Shown piece after piece: positions 29,278 to 37,575 of a stretch of 64,000 nt of DNA. This DNA comes from Sphingomonas psychrolutea (GTDB taxonomy: Bacteria; Pseudomonadota; Alphaproteobacteria; Sphingomonadales; Sphingomonadaceae). The notes below the pieces were generated by a model, which had not been told where the DNA came from, ran no database searches, and saw only the letters and a list, made by a program, of their open reading frames with translations. Every line of letters begins with the position of its first letter. The first letter of the stretch is position 1. The DNA lies in NCBI RefSeq assembly GCF_014636175.1, contig NZ_BMDW01000012.1:41762-105761 (forward strand), in the 5' to 3' direction. Position numbers and translations under genes: made by a program.

Positions 29278-30845
29278 CGTTCGCGCGTCGCGGCGAAGGT
29301 GACCTTGGGGTAGCGCTCTGTAACATAGCCGACGTCCCACGCGGTCTTCGCCAGATAGACCGGGTTGGCATCGCGGTCCTTGGCCATCGACGTGCGATTC
29401 AAATCCATGAACGCCTTCAAATCCGCCGGGTCGACCGCCGAGACCCAGCGCGCGGTGTCGTACGGGGCCATTTCCAGCGCGGCATCGACCTTATATTCGG
29501 CCTCCAGCCGGCTGAGCAGCACTTCGAGCTGCAATTGCCCGACGACGCCGACGATCCAGTTCGAGCCGATCTCGGGATAGAAGACCTGCGTGACCCCCTC
29601 CTCGGCCATGTCGTCGAGCGCCTTGCGCAGCTGCTTGGTCTTGGTCGGGTCCTTCAGCGCGACACGGCGGAGGATTTCGGGCGCGAAATTGGGGAGCCCG
29701 GTGAAGCGCACATCGGCGCGTTCGGACAGCGTATCGCCCACCCGCAGCGTGCCGTGGTTGGGGATGCCGATGATGTCGCCAGGAAATGCCTCATCCGCCA
29801 ATTCGCGCTCGCGCGCGAAGAACAGGATCGGCGAGTGGATCGCGATCGGTTTGCCGTGGCCCGTCGGAGTCAGCTTCATGCCGCGTTTGAACGTACCCGA
29901 ACACAGCCGCATGAAGGCGATACGGTCGCGGTGGTTGGGGTCCATATTGGCCTGGACCTTGAACACGAAGCCGGTGACGTCGGCGCGGTCCGGATAGACC
30001 GCCGCCGGTTCCGCCGGTTGCGGGCGCGGGCCGGGCGCATGGCGTCCGAGCGCGTCGATCAGCTCCGCCACGCCGAAATCCTTGAGCGCCGAGCCGAAAT
30101 AGACCGGCGTCTGATCGCCGCCGCGATACGCCTCGACATCGAACGCGCCATAGCCGCCAAGCGCGAGTTCCGATTCGTCGCGCAGCGTCTTGAGACCAGC
30201 GGCGGAGAGCGTCGCGGCGAGCGCCGGATCGTTCATCCCGGTGAAGTGCGTGGCCTTGCCGTGAAACTCGCGACTCGGTCCTTCCGGCTGGCTCAGACTA
30301 TTGGCGTGGAGATCATAAATCCCCTCGAAATCGCTCCCCATGCCGACCGGCCAGCTCATCGGCGTCACGTCGAGCTGGAGCATTTCCGCCACTTCGTCGA
30401 GCAAGTCGAACGGCGGGCGACCCTCGCGATCGACCTTGTTGATGAAGGTGATGATCGGGACCGAACGCAAGCGGCACACTTCGAACAGTTTCCGAGTCTG
30501 CGCCTCGATCCCGCGCGCGGCGTCGATCACCATGACGGCCGAATCGACTGCGGTCAGCGTGCGATAGGTGTCCTCGGAGAAATCCTCGTGGCCCGGCGTA
30601 TCGAGCAGGTTGAAGGTCAGGCCATTGCGCTCGAACGTCATCACCGAGGAGGTGACCGAGATGCCACGCTGCTGTTCGATCTTCATCCAGTCCGAGCGCG
30701 CACGGCGATTTTGCCCGCGCGCCTTCACTTCACCCGCGAGATGGATCGCGCCGCCGAAATAGAGCAGCTTTTCGGTCAGCGTGGTCTTGCCGGCATCGGG
30801 GTGCGAGATGATCGCGAAGGTGCGGCGGTCGGATGTGTGGTTCAT
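29274..30845 (-). CDS. prfC: Peptide chain release factor 3
   Basis: A 523-residue translational GTPase that recycles RF1/RF2 after termination. The G1 motif is ISHPDAGKTTLTEKLL, G3 is DTPGHEDFSEDTYRTL and G4 is FINKVDRE. The domain II/III segments (GSALKDFGVAELIDAL, LFFARERELADEAFPGD) follow the RF3 pattern, and RGISVTSSVM is the switch I region. Length fits the family. It ends against the MerR gene. Confidence 0.95.
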   Translation of the reverse strand: MNHTSDRRTFAIISHPDAGKTTLTEKLLYFGGAIHLAGEVKARGQNRRARSDWMKIEQQRGISVTSSVMTFERNGLTFNLLDTPGHEDFSEDTYRTLTAVDSAVMVIDAARGIEAQTRKLFEVCRLRSVPIITFINKVDREGRPPFDLLDEVAEMLQLDVTPMSWPVGMGSDFEGIYDLHANSLSQPEGPSREFHGKATHFTGMNDPALAATLSAAGLKTLRDESELALGGYGAFDVEAYRGGDQTPVYFGSALKDFGVAELIDALGRHAPGPRPQPAEPAAVYPDRADVTGFVFKVQANMDPNHRDRIAFMRLCSGTFKRGMKLTPTGHGKPIAIHSPILFFARERELADEAFPGDIIGIPNHGTLRVGDTLSERADVRFTGLPNFAPEILRRVALKDPTKTKQLRKALDDMAEEGVTQVFYPEIGSNWIVGVVGQLQLEVLLSRLEAEYKVDAALEMAPYDTARWVSAVDPADLKAFMDLNRTSMAKDRDANPVYLAKTAWDVGYVTERYPKVTFAATRER

Positions 30846-30962
30846 GGGGAAAGTTGCTCAAACAAGACGGGGCGGCGAAAACGGAAGTTTAGGCTAAGTT
30901 TAGGCATAAACGCACCCGTTCGTCCCGGAGACCGCGTGTCGGGAGCGGACAGGTCGCAAGCG

Positions 30963-31000
30963 CGGACCGGGGGGCGGACGGACGGGCGGACGAACGGGTC
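30963..31000. repeat. Short GGACGG-type tandem array
   Basis: An imperfect run of GGACGG/GGACGA units (GCGGACGGACGGGCGGACGA and flanks) between prfC and the mutarotase gene. It is the only noticeable content of the 202-base gap. Confidence 0.55.
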
Positions 31001-31047
31001 ACCGCGCGGCTTTGACAGAAGCCGGGCGTGTAGGACAGCCCCGGTCG

Positions 31048-31929
31048 TTAATGCTCCAGCGTGACCGCCATCGTGACGGTGCGCGTTTCGCCCGGCGCGA
31101 GAATCAAGATGCCGGGCTTTACCGCCATGGCGCCATTGAAATCGACCGGATCGGCGATGCCGTGCCACGGTTCGATACAGACGAACGCCGCGCCAGGCTT
31201 GCTCCAGATGCCGAGCATCGGCGTGTCGGGGAAATCGATTCGCAGGTTGGGGCCGGTCGGCGCGCCGTAGCGGAGGCTTTGCGAGCGGATTTGGTCCCAG
31301 ACCAGCGCGTCGGCGGCGAACACAGCATCGTCCAGTGCGAGCGTCCGTCCGGCGAGCGGCGAGGGACGGGGCGCGGGATCAACCAGGCCGTCGGTCAACT
31401 GGCGGATCGATTCGGCCTCTTCCGCCTCAAAGATGATGCGGTGCGCGTCGCGCGGCTGGCCGTAGGGGAGCGGCCAGGCGAACGCGGGGTGGAAGCCGAA
31501 GCTCGCCGGGAGCGAGCGCTCGGTCTCGCGATTCTCAATGTGGATGGTGATCGATAGCGTCGCATCGTGGATTTCGTATGTGGCGCGCAGCGCGAAGGCG
31601 CGGGGATAGATTGCGCGGGTCTCGGCGTGGTCTTCCAGCAGGAACACCGCCTTGCTGGCGCGCTGTTCGACCAGCGTGAAGGCGTTGCGGCGGGCGAAGC
31701 CGTGCTGCTTCATCGGATAGTCTGCGCCGTCGATCCGTAGCACGTCGCCGTTGAGCCGCCCGACGATGGGGAAGAGCAGCGGCGCGTGGCCGGTCCAGAA
31801 GGCTGGGTCGGCGTCGGTCATCAACTCGCGCCCGTCGGCGTCGCGCAGGTGGATGAGTTCCGCGCCGAACGGGTCGATCGCGGCGGAGAGGTGGCGGGAG
31901 GCGATCGTGAGGAGATCGGGTTGGGGCAT
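31048..31929 (-). CDS. Aldose 1-epimerase family protein (LacX-like)
   Basis: About 293 residues with the galactose-mutarotase beta-sandwich. KQHGFARRNAFTLVEQ and SFGFHPAFAWPLPYG hold the conserved His residues, and CIEPWHGIADP carries the C-terminal catalytic acid. LacX-like members interconvert anomers of hexoses or hexose phosphates in the cytoplasm. Two in-frame ATGs (31935, 31929) exist; AGGAAAG is better spaced for 31929. A family B repeat pair lies just upstream. Confidence 0.87.
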   Translation of the reverse strand: MPQPDLLTIASRHLSAAIDPFGAELIHLRDADGRELMTDADPAFWTGHAPLLFPIVGRLNGDVLRIDGADYPMKQHGFARRNAFTLVEQRASKAVFLLEDHAETRAIYPRAFALRATYEIHDATLSITIHIENRETERSLPASFGFHPAFAWPLPYGQPRDAHRIIFEAEEAESIRQLTDGLVDPAPRPSPLAGRTLALDDAVFAADALVWDQIRSQSLRYGAPTGPNLRIDFPDTPMLGIWSKPGAAFVCIEPWHGIADPVDFNGAMAVKPGILILAPGETRTVTMAVTLEH

Positions 31930-31961
31930 GTCCATCTTTCCTCGAACACAGGATCATAACT

Positions 31962-32059
31962 ACCCCGGCGAAGGCCGGGGCCCAGCAGCGAGCGGATGGC
32001 GCGCGCTGCGCATCGTTACCAAGCCCTGTCCCGCTGGCCCCGGCGTTCGCCGGGGTGGG
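31962..32059. repeat. Inverted pair of palindromic repeats, family B
   Basis: Left arm 31962-31986 (ACCCCGGCGAAGGCCGGGG plus CCCAGC) and right arm 32033-32059 (GCTGG plus CCCCGGCGTTCGCCGGGG) are near-identical inverted copies separated by 46 bases. Each arm is itself a hairpin. It resembles the terminal repeats of the GIY-YIG cassette but encloses no gene. Confidence 0.8.
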
Positions 32060-32079
32060 AAAGCGGGCCGCGCTGGTGC

Positions 32080-34464
32080 CTATCCCCGCAAACTCGCGCC
32101 CAGCTTGGTGGCCGCCGCGACGACCTTGTCCGCCACGGCCTTCAAATCCGCTTCGGTGAAGCTCTTCTCGCCGGGTTGCAGCGTGATTTCGACGCCGAGG
32201 CTCTTATGGCCGGGTTCGACGCCGGTGCCGACAAAGACATCGAACAACCGCGCGGCAACGATGCTGGCTTTGTCGGCCCCCTTCACTGCGCGCACCAACG
32301 TATCCGCCGCGAGCGCTTCGGGGACGAGGAAGGCGAAATCGCGACGGACCGCCTGCAGCACGGGCGGCGCATAGGCAGCGCGGGCGAAGCTCGTCGCTCG
32401 CTTGGCCGGAAGCGCATCGAGGTAAAGTTCGACCGCGGCGACCGGACCGTCGAGATCGAACGCGCGCAGCGTGAGTGGGTGGACCATGCCGAACGCCGCG
32501 AGCACCGTCTTGGGCCCAAGCCGCAGCGTGCCCGATTGGCCGGGGTGCCAGGCGTTGCCTGCCTCGCCCATGACCTGAAGGTTATCGACCGGTGCGCCTG
32601 CCGCCGCCAGTAATGCCAGCGCCTCGGCCTTGGCATCGAAGGCGGTGAAGGCGGTCGCCTTGCCGTCCTGCCAGCCGCGCGGGCGGTTCTCGCCTGCCAG
32701 CACCACGCCGAGCGTCGCGCGCTCGCCCTCGGCCAGATAGCGCCGACCGAGTTCGAACAGCCGCACGCCGGGCGCGCCGCGCTTCATGTTGCGCTCGGCT
32801 GCGGCGAACAGGCCGGGCAGCAGCGACGGGCGCATGACCTTCAATTCCTCGCTGATCGGATTGGCGAGGCTCCATGCGCCGCCGCCGATTGCTGCGGCTT
32901 GCGCGTCGGACAGGAAGCTCCAGGTGATCGCTTCGTTCAGCCCCCGCGCGGCGGCGGCGCGGCGGACGCGGCTTTCGAGCGCTTGGGCGGGCGTCGCGGT
33001 CGGCTTGGCCACGCCGGGGGTGCGGGGCAGCGGCGTTGCGGGGACGCGGTCGATGCCCTCGATCCGGATCACTTCCTCGACCAGATCGGCGGGGCCGTCG
33101 ATATCGCGGCGCCACGTTGGAACCATGACGTGCCAGTCGAACGCGACTTTGAAACCTAGGCTTTCTAGGATCGCCAATTGCCGATCATGAGGAATTTTCA
33201 GGCCGCCAAGCGTCTCCGCGAGATTGGGTTCGTAGACAACAACCTTGTCACCCAGCGGCGGCTGGCCCGCCCGCGTGATCACGCTGGTGGTGCCGCCGCA
33301 ATGTTCGGTCACCAGCCAGGTCGCGATCGCCAGGCCGGTGTCGAGGAACGCGGGATCGACGCCGCGCTCGAAACGCTGGCGCGCGTCGCTGGTCAGGGCG
33401 AGTTTCTGGCCGGCGCGGGCAATGTGATCGGGATCGAAGAAGGCGCATTCGATCAGCACGTCGGTGGTCGACTCCGACACGCTCGAATGCTCGCCGCCCA
33501 TGATACCGCCGATATCGTGCACCGCGCTATCGTCGGCGATCACCGTCATCGACGGATCGAGCGGATAGGTCTTGCCGTTGAGCGCGAGCACACTCTCGCC
33601 AACCGCCGCGCGACGCGCGACGAGCGGGCCGAACAGCTTGGCGCGGTCATAGACGTGCAGTGGGCGACCGAGATCGATCGACAGGAAATTGGTGATGTCG
33701 ACCAGCACGGAAATCGGTTTCTGGCCGATTGCGGCAAGCTTGCTGCTCATCCATGCCGGGGCTGGACCGTTGGTCACGCCCGAAACGGCTTGCGCGAAGA
33801 ACGACGGACAGCCCTCGGGATCGTCGGTGCGGACCTGCGGCGCGGCGTCCGGGCCATCGACCGGGTCGAGCGTCGCCATGCGATAGACCGCGTCCAGCGG
33901 CTTGAGCGTTCCGAGGCCCGCCGCGGCAAGATCGCGCGCGATGCCGCGGACCCCCATGCAATCAGGCCGGTTGGGGAGCACGTTGATGTCGATCACCGGA
34001 TCGTTCAGCGCGGCATAATCGGGATAGGCCATGCCGACGGGCGCATCGGCGGGCAATTCGATGATGCCGTCATGCCCCTCGCCCACTTCGAGTTCGCGCG
34101 CGCTGCACATCATGCCGTTCGATTCGACGCCGCGAATGGCCGCAACCTTCAGCACCATGCCGTTCGAGGGCACGACCGCGCCGGCCGGGCCGAACACGCC
34201 GAGCATGCCCGCGCGGGCATTGGGCGCGCCGCAGACGACTTGCAGCGGGCCGTCCCCGGCATCGATCGAGAGCACTTGCAGCTTGTCGGCCTGCGGGTGC
34301 GGCGCGGCGCTGAGCACGCGCGCGACCTTGAACGCGGCGAGCGCGGCGCCGGGGTTCTCGACCCCCTCCACTTCGAGGCCGATGCGGGTCAGCGTCTCGA
34401 CAATGGTGTCGAGCGTGGCGTCGGTGTCGATATGCTCTTTGAGCCAGCCAAGCGTGGTCTTCAT
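32080..34464 (-). CDS. pheT: Phenylalanine-tRNA ligase subunit beta
   Basis: A 794-residue subunit of the alpha2-beta2 phenylalanyl-tRNA synthetase. The N terminus MKTTLGWLKEHIDTDATLDT leads into the EMAP-like tRNA-binding domain (VVCGAPNARAGM). B3/B4 editing, B5 and catalytic-like domains follow, then the FDX-ACB anticodon-binding domain at the end (FDVFVGTGVEPGHKSLGVEI). Length is normal. The start at 34464 has no clear Shine-Dalgarno site, because a family B repeat arm occupies the bases directly upstream. Confidence 0.96.
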   Translation of the reverse strand: MKTTLGWLKEHIDTDATLDTIVETLTRIGLEVEGVENPGAALAAFKVARVLSAAPHPQADKLQVLSIDAGDGPLQVVCGAPNARAGMLGVFGPAGAVVPSNGMVLKVAAIRGVESNGMMCSARELEVGEGHDGIIELPADAPVGMAYPDYAALNDPVIDINVLPNRPDCMGVRGIARDLAAAGLGTLKPLDAVYRMATLDPVDGPDAAPQVRTDDPEGCPSFFAQAVSGVTNGPAPAWMSSKLAAIGQKPISVLVDITNFLSIDLGRPLHVYDRAKLFGPLVARRAAVGESVLALNGKTYPLDPSMTVIADDSAVHDIGGIMGGEHSSVSESTTDVLIECAFFDPDHIARAGQKLALTSDARQRFERGVDPAFLDTGLAIATWLVTEHCGGTTSVITRAGQPPLGDKVVVYEPNLAETLGGLKIPHDRQLAILESLGFKVAFDWHVMVPTWRRDIDGPADLVEEVIRIEGIDRVPATPLPRTPGVAKPTATPAQALESRVRRAAAARGLNEAITWSFLSDAQAAAIGGGAWSLANPISEELKVMRPSLLPGLFAAAERNMKRGAPGVRLFELGRRYLAEGERATLGVVLAGENRPRGWQDGKATAFTAFDAKAEALALLAAAGAPVDNLQVMGEAGNAWHPGQSGTLRLGPKTVLAAFGMVHPLTLRAFDLDGPVAAVELYLDALPAKRATSFARAAYAPPVLQAVRRDFAFLVPEALAADTLVRAVKGADKASIVAARLFDVFVGTGVEPGHKSLGVEITLQPGEKSFTEADLKAVADKVVAAATKLGASLRG

Positions 34465-34472
34465 TTCATATC

Positions 34473-34561
34473 ATCCGTCACCCCAGCGGAGGCTGGGGTC
34501 GTTGTGGGGCTTGGCGACCGCGCGCCAACGGGGAGACCCCAGCCTGCGCTGGGGTGACGAT
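34473..34561. repeat. Inverted pair of palindromic repeats, family B, between pheS and pheT
   Basis: Left arm 34473-34501 (GTCACCCCAGCGGAGGCTGG) and right arm 34534-34561 (CCAGCCTGCGCTGGGGTGAC) are inverted copies, 32 bases apart. The left arm ends 8 bases upstream of the pheT start codon. Together they fill most of the 112-base gap, which would be expected to be short in a pheST operon. Confidence 0.85.
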
Positions 34562-34576
34562 GGGGGCGGGGCGGCG

Positions 34577-35749
34577 TCATGCGCCGACTCCCTGGCTCAA
34601 TGTGGGCACGTCGAGCGCGGAGAAGCCGTAATGCTTGAGCCAACGCGCATCGCCTTCGAAGAAGGGGCGCAAATCATCCATGCCGTATTTGAGCATCGCC
34701 AGCCGATCGACCCCGACGCCGAAGGCGAAGCCCTGCCATTCGTTGGGATCGAGCCCGCACGCCGCGATCACGCGCGGGTGGACCATGCCGCTGCCGAGCA
34801 ATTCCATCCAGCCTTCCGAGCCGCCGAGCGTGCGGCGGCCCTTTTCCATCGTCCAGCCGACATCGACTTCGGCCGAGGGTTCGGTGAAGGGGAAATAGCT
34901 CGGACGCAGCCGCAGCACGATATCGTCGCGCTCGAAAAACGCTTTCAGGAACGTCTCGAGCGTCCATTTGAGATGGCCGAGCGTGATGCCCTTGTCGATT
35001 ACCAGCCCCTCGATCTGATGGAACATCGGCGTGTGCGTGGCGTCCCAGTCCGAGCGATAGACGCGGCCCGGTGCGATGATGCGGATCGGGGGTTGCTGGC
35101 CCATCATGGTGCGGATCTGGACGGGGCTGGTGTGCGTGCGCAGGACATACATCTCCCTCTCCCCTTCAAGGGAGAGGGTCGGGGAGAGGGGCTGTGCTGG
35201 GTCGCCGAGGACACCAACTGATGCAGACGCCCCCTCTCCCCGGCCCTCTCCCCGGAGGGGAGAGGGAGAAAGATAGAAGGTGTCGTGCATCGCCCGCGCG
35301 GGGTGGCTTTCGGGCATGTTGAGCGCGGTGAAATTGTGCCACTGATCCTCGATCTCGGGGCCAGTCGCGACCGCGAAGCCGAGATCGGCGAAGATTTCGG
35401 CGAGCTCGTCCATCACCTGGCTGACCGGGTGGACCGACCCCTGCGGGGCGGCAGCGGCGGGGAGCGTCATGTCGAGCGTTTCGCTGGCGAGGCGCGCGTC
35501 GAGCTCGGCGCGGTCGAGGGATGCCTTGCGCGTGGCGATGGCCGTGGTGACCGCCTCGCGCAGGCCCTGGATGCGGGGTCCCTGTACTTGCCGCTCGTCG
35601 GGCGACATGCCGCCCAGCGTCTTCAGGAGTGCGGTGACGCTGCCCGCCTTACCGAGCGCAGACACGCGGACCGCCTCCAGCGCATCGAGCGTCGCAGCCG
35701 AATCGATCGCGGCGAGCAGGTCGGTTTTCATCTGGTCGAGGTCGGTCAT
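34577..35749 (-). CDS. pheS: Phenylalanine-tRNA ligase subunit alpha, with an in-frame repeat insertion
   Basis: A 390-residue catalytic subunit that activates Phe and charges tRNA-Phe. It has the N-terminal coiled coil, motif 2 ([20 protein letters not shown]), motif 3 and [10 protein letters not shown]. Residues about 161-199 ([13 protein letters not shown] onward) are foreign: they interrupt the conserved junction between HDTFYL and [14 protein letters not shown]. They are encoded by an inverted repeat pair of the CCCTCTCCCC family. The reading frame is kept, so the enzyme, which is essential, must tolerate the extra segment. Without it the protein would have about the usual length (350-360). 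rplT lies upstream. Confidence 0.93.
   Translation of the reverse strand: MTDLDQMKTDLLAAIDSAATLDALEAVRVSALGKAGSVTALLKTLGGMSPDERQVQGPRIQGLREAVTTAIATRKASLDRAELDARLASETLDMTLPAAAAPQGSVHPVSQVMDELAEIFADLGFAVATGPEIEDQWHNFTALNMPESHPARAMHDTFYLSPSPLRGEGRGEGASASVGVLGDPAQPLSPTLSLEGEREMYVLRTHTSPVQIRTMMGQQPPIRIIAPGRVYRSDWDATHTPMFHQIEGLVIDKGITLGHLKWTLETFLKAFFERDDIVLRLRPSYFPFTEPSAEVDVGWTMEKGRRTLGGSEGWMELLGSGMVHPRVIAACGLDPNEWQGFAFGVGVDRLAMLKYGMDDLRPFFEGDARWLKHYGFSALDVPTLSQGVGA
35152..35269. repeat. Palindromic repeat pair (family C) inserted inside pheS
   Basis: Left arm 35152-35191 and right arm 35231-35269 are inverted copies with about 90 percent identity (core CCCTCTCCCC / GGGGAGAGGG), separated by 39 bases. 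The whole element lies within the pheS coding region and is read in frame on the minus strand. Confidence 0.9.
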
Positions 35750-35783
35750 CGCATTCCCGTTCGTTGCACCGTGGCCGATAACG

Positions 35784-35818
35784 AAAAGGGCGCGGATGGC
35801 CTAGACCATCCGCGCCCC
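35784..35818 (-). terminator. Rho-independent terminator or attenuator between rplT and pheS
   Basis: On the minus strand a 12-base perfect stem (GGGCGCGGATGG with its complement) and six-base loop are followed by TTTT. It lies in the 93-base gap after rplT. Either the ribosomal-protein mRNA ends here, or part of the transcription reads through into pheS. Confidence 0.8.
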
Positions 35819-35842
35819 GATTTCGGTCGCTCGCAGGTCGCC

Positions 35843-36208
35843 TCAGGCGGCCTGGGGCAGAGCCGCCTTTGCCTGCGCGATGATGCCGCTAAAGGCGCCA
35901 GCTTCGTGCATCGCCAGATCGGCCAGGACCTTGCGGTCGAGCTGGACGCCGGCGAGCTTCAGGCCGTGCATGAACACGCCGTAGGTGAGACCCTCGGCGC
36001 GGACAGCGGCGTTGATGCGCTGAATCCACAGCGCGCGGAAGTTGCGCTTGCGGACCTTGCGATCGCGATAAGCATATTGTCCGGCCTTTTCGACGGCCTG
36101 ACGGGCGATGCGGATCGTGTTCTTGCGACGGCCATAATAGCCCTTCGCCAGATTGAGGATCCGCTTGTGTTTTGCGTGGGTGGTTACACCCCGTTTTACG
36201 CGTGCCAT
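35843..36208 (-). CDS. rplT: 50S ribosomal protein L20
   Basis: A 121-residue early-assembly protein of the large subunit. It begins [20 protein letters not shown], with a long basic N-terminal extension, then [20 protein letters not shown] and the globular RNA-binding C-terminal half. L20 autoregulates the rpmI-rplT message in other bacteria. It is 17 bases after rpmI. Confidence 0.97.
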   Translation of the reverse strand: MARVKRGVTTHAKHKRILNLAKGYYGRRKNTIRIARQAVEKAGQYAYRDRKVRKRNFRALWIQRINAAVRAEGLTYGVFMHGLKLAGVQLDRKVLADLAMHEAGAFSGIIAQAKAALPQAA

Positions 36209-36225
36209 TTAATCAGTCCTCCGAT

Positions 36226-36429
36226 TCAGCCGAGACCGTAAGGCGCCCACGCCTTAACGGTGGCCGTGTCGGCCTTGGACAGCAATTTCGTGCCACGGTT
36301 CTGGCGGATGTACTTGCTGTTATGGCTCATCAGCCGGTGGCGCTTGCCCGCAACGCCATGCTTGAGCAGGCCGGTCGCGGTGAGCTTGAAGCGTTTCTTG
36401 ACGCCGCTCTTCGTCTTGAGTTTGGGCAT
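36226..36429 (-). CDS. rpmI: 50S ribosomal protein L35
   Basis: A 67-residue basic protein starting MPKLKTKSGVKKRFKLTATG and ending APYGLG. AAAGGA precedes the ATG at 36429. infC, which precedes rpmI in many bacteria, is absent here; a divergent membrane-protein gene takes its place. Confidence 0.97.
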   Translation of the reverse strand: MPKLKTKSGVKKRFKLTATGLLKHGVAGKRHRLMSHNSKYIRQNRGTKLLSKADTATVKAWAPYGLG

Positions 36430-36521
36430 TTTCGTCCTTTCGTTATCGCGGGCGAGTATGAACGGCCTCGGCAGCCCATACCGGCCGGGCAGTTCCTCTG
36501 TACACGCGTGAGAAGCGCGCC

Positions 36522-36549
36522 GTTTAAGCGAGAGTCGCGCCAAATGCAA
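36522..36549 (-). promoter_or_regulatory. Promoter for rpmI-rplT
   Basis: On the minus strand, TTGCAT, a 16-base spacer and TTAAAC. It would yield a leader of about 85 bases before rpmI, room enough for an L20-type regulatory fold, which I cannot confirm. Confidence 0.5.
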
Positions 36550-36613
36550 CCGTCGGTGAAAAACGCAGACACGCTTTGCGATCCGCCACGCAACGCGGTA
36601 ACGCTGCACCGCA

Positions 36614-37528
36614 ATGGACATCTACCTGCCCATCGCCAATCTTTCGGTCAACGCGCTTGTCATCGTGTTGCTGGGGGGTGGCGTCGGGCTGCTGTCGGGG
36701 ATGTTCGGCGTGGGCGGTGGATTTCTCACCACGCCGTTGCTGATCGTCTATGGCATCCCGCCGACCGTCGCCGCTGCGTCTGCCGCGAGCCAAGTGACCG
36801 GCGCGAGCGTCTCGGGCGTGTTCGCGCATGTCCGGCGCAAGGGCGTGGATTTCAAAATGGGCGGCGTGCTGGTCGCGGGCGGACTGGTCGGATCGGTGTT
36901 GGGCGGGTGGATTTTCCGGCTGCTCCAAGCGAGCGGGCAAATCGATACCGTGATCGCGGTCATCTATGTGCTGCTGCTGGGGTCGATCGGCGCGCTGATG
37001 GCGAGCGAATCTTGGGGGGAAATCCGGCGGCAGCGCAGCGGCGAGCCGCCCAAAGCGCGCAAACGCCGCCACCATCCGCTGGTCGCCTCGCTCCCCTTAC
37101 GGACGCGCTTCTACCGATCAGGCCTGTACATCTCGCCGCTCGCGCCGCTGATCCTCGGTTTCGGGGTGGGGATCTTGACCATCCTGCTCGGCATCGGTGG
37201 CGGGTTCATCCTGGTGCCGGCGATGCTCTATCTGCTCGGCATGACGACGCAAGTCGTGGTCGGCACGTCGCTGTTCCAGACGCTGTTCGTTACCGCAATG
37301 GCGACGATGATCCATGCCACGACGACCAAGGCGGTCGACATCGTGCTGGCAGCGCTGCTGCTGCTCGGATCGGTCGCGGGCGCGCAAGTCGGCGCGCGGC
37401 TGGCGAGCAAGGCCAAGCCCGAATATCTGCGCCTCGCGCTCGCGGTGATCGTGTTGTTGGTCGCAGGGCGAATCGCGCTTGGCCTCGGCTGGCGGCCCGA
37501 TGAGATTTATTCGGTCGAGCTGTCGTGA
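36614..37528 (+). CDS. Sulfite exporter TauE/SafE family membrane protein (second copy)
   Basis: 304 residues with about eight helices and two glycine-rich family repeats: GLLSGMFGVGGGFLTTPLLI near the start, and GILTILLGIGGGFILVPAML in the second half. A charged cytoplasmic loop (EIRRQRSGEPPKARKRRHH) lies between them. It is a different subfamily from the gene at 9267. It is directly followed by a TIGR02186 membrane protein, its usual genomic partner in alphaproteobacteria, so the two may form one transport unit. Substrate unproven. Confidence 0.9.
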   Translation: MDIYLPIANLSVNALVIVLLGGGVGLLSGMFGVGGGFLTTPLLIVYGIPPTVAAASAASQVTGASVSGVFAHVRRKGVDFKMGGVLVAGGLVGSVLGGWIFRLLQASGQIDTVIAVIYVLLLGSIGALMASESWGEIRRQRSGEPPKARKRRHHPLVASLPLRTRFYRSGLYISPLAPLILGFGVGILTILLGIGGGFILVPAMLYLLGMTTQVVVGTSLFQTLFVTAMATMIHATTTKAVDIVLAALLLLGSVAGAQVGARLASKAKPEYLRLALAVIVLLVAGRIALGLGWRPDEIYSVELS

Positions 37529-37549
37529 TGGGTTGTTTGTGGCTCTGGG

Positions 37550-37567
37550 CTCCTGCCTTCGCAGGAG
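37550..37567 (+). repeat. Solitary CTCCTGC-CTTC-GCAGGAG hairpin repeat over a ribosome-binding site
   Basis: A perfect 7-base stem with CTTC loop, of the dispersed AFAGE-type repeat. Its right arm contains GGAG, placed 8 bases before the GTG at 37576, so folding of the RNA would hide that site. Confidence 0.7.
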
Positions 37568-37575
37568 AACGACGG

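Noticed and set aside
30963..31000. CRISPR-like array
   Set aside because: The GGACGG units are only 6-8 bases, imperfect and without spacers; no cas genes are in the window. The other repeats are isolated inverted pairs, not arrays.
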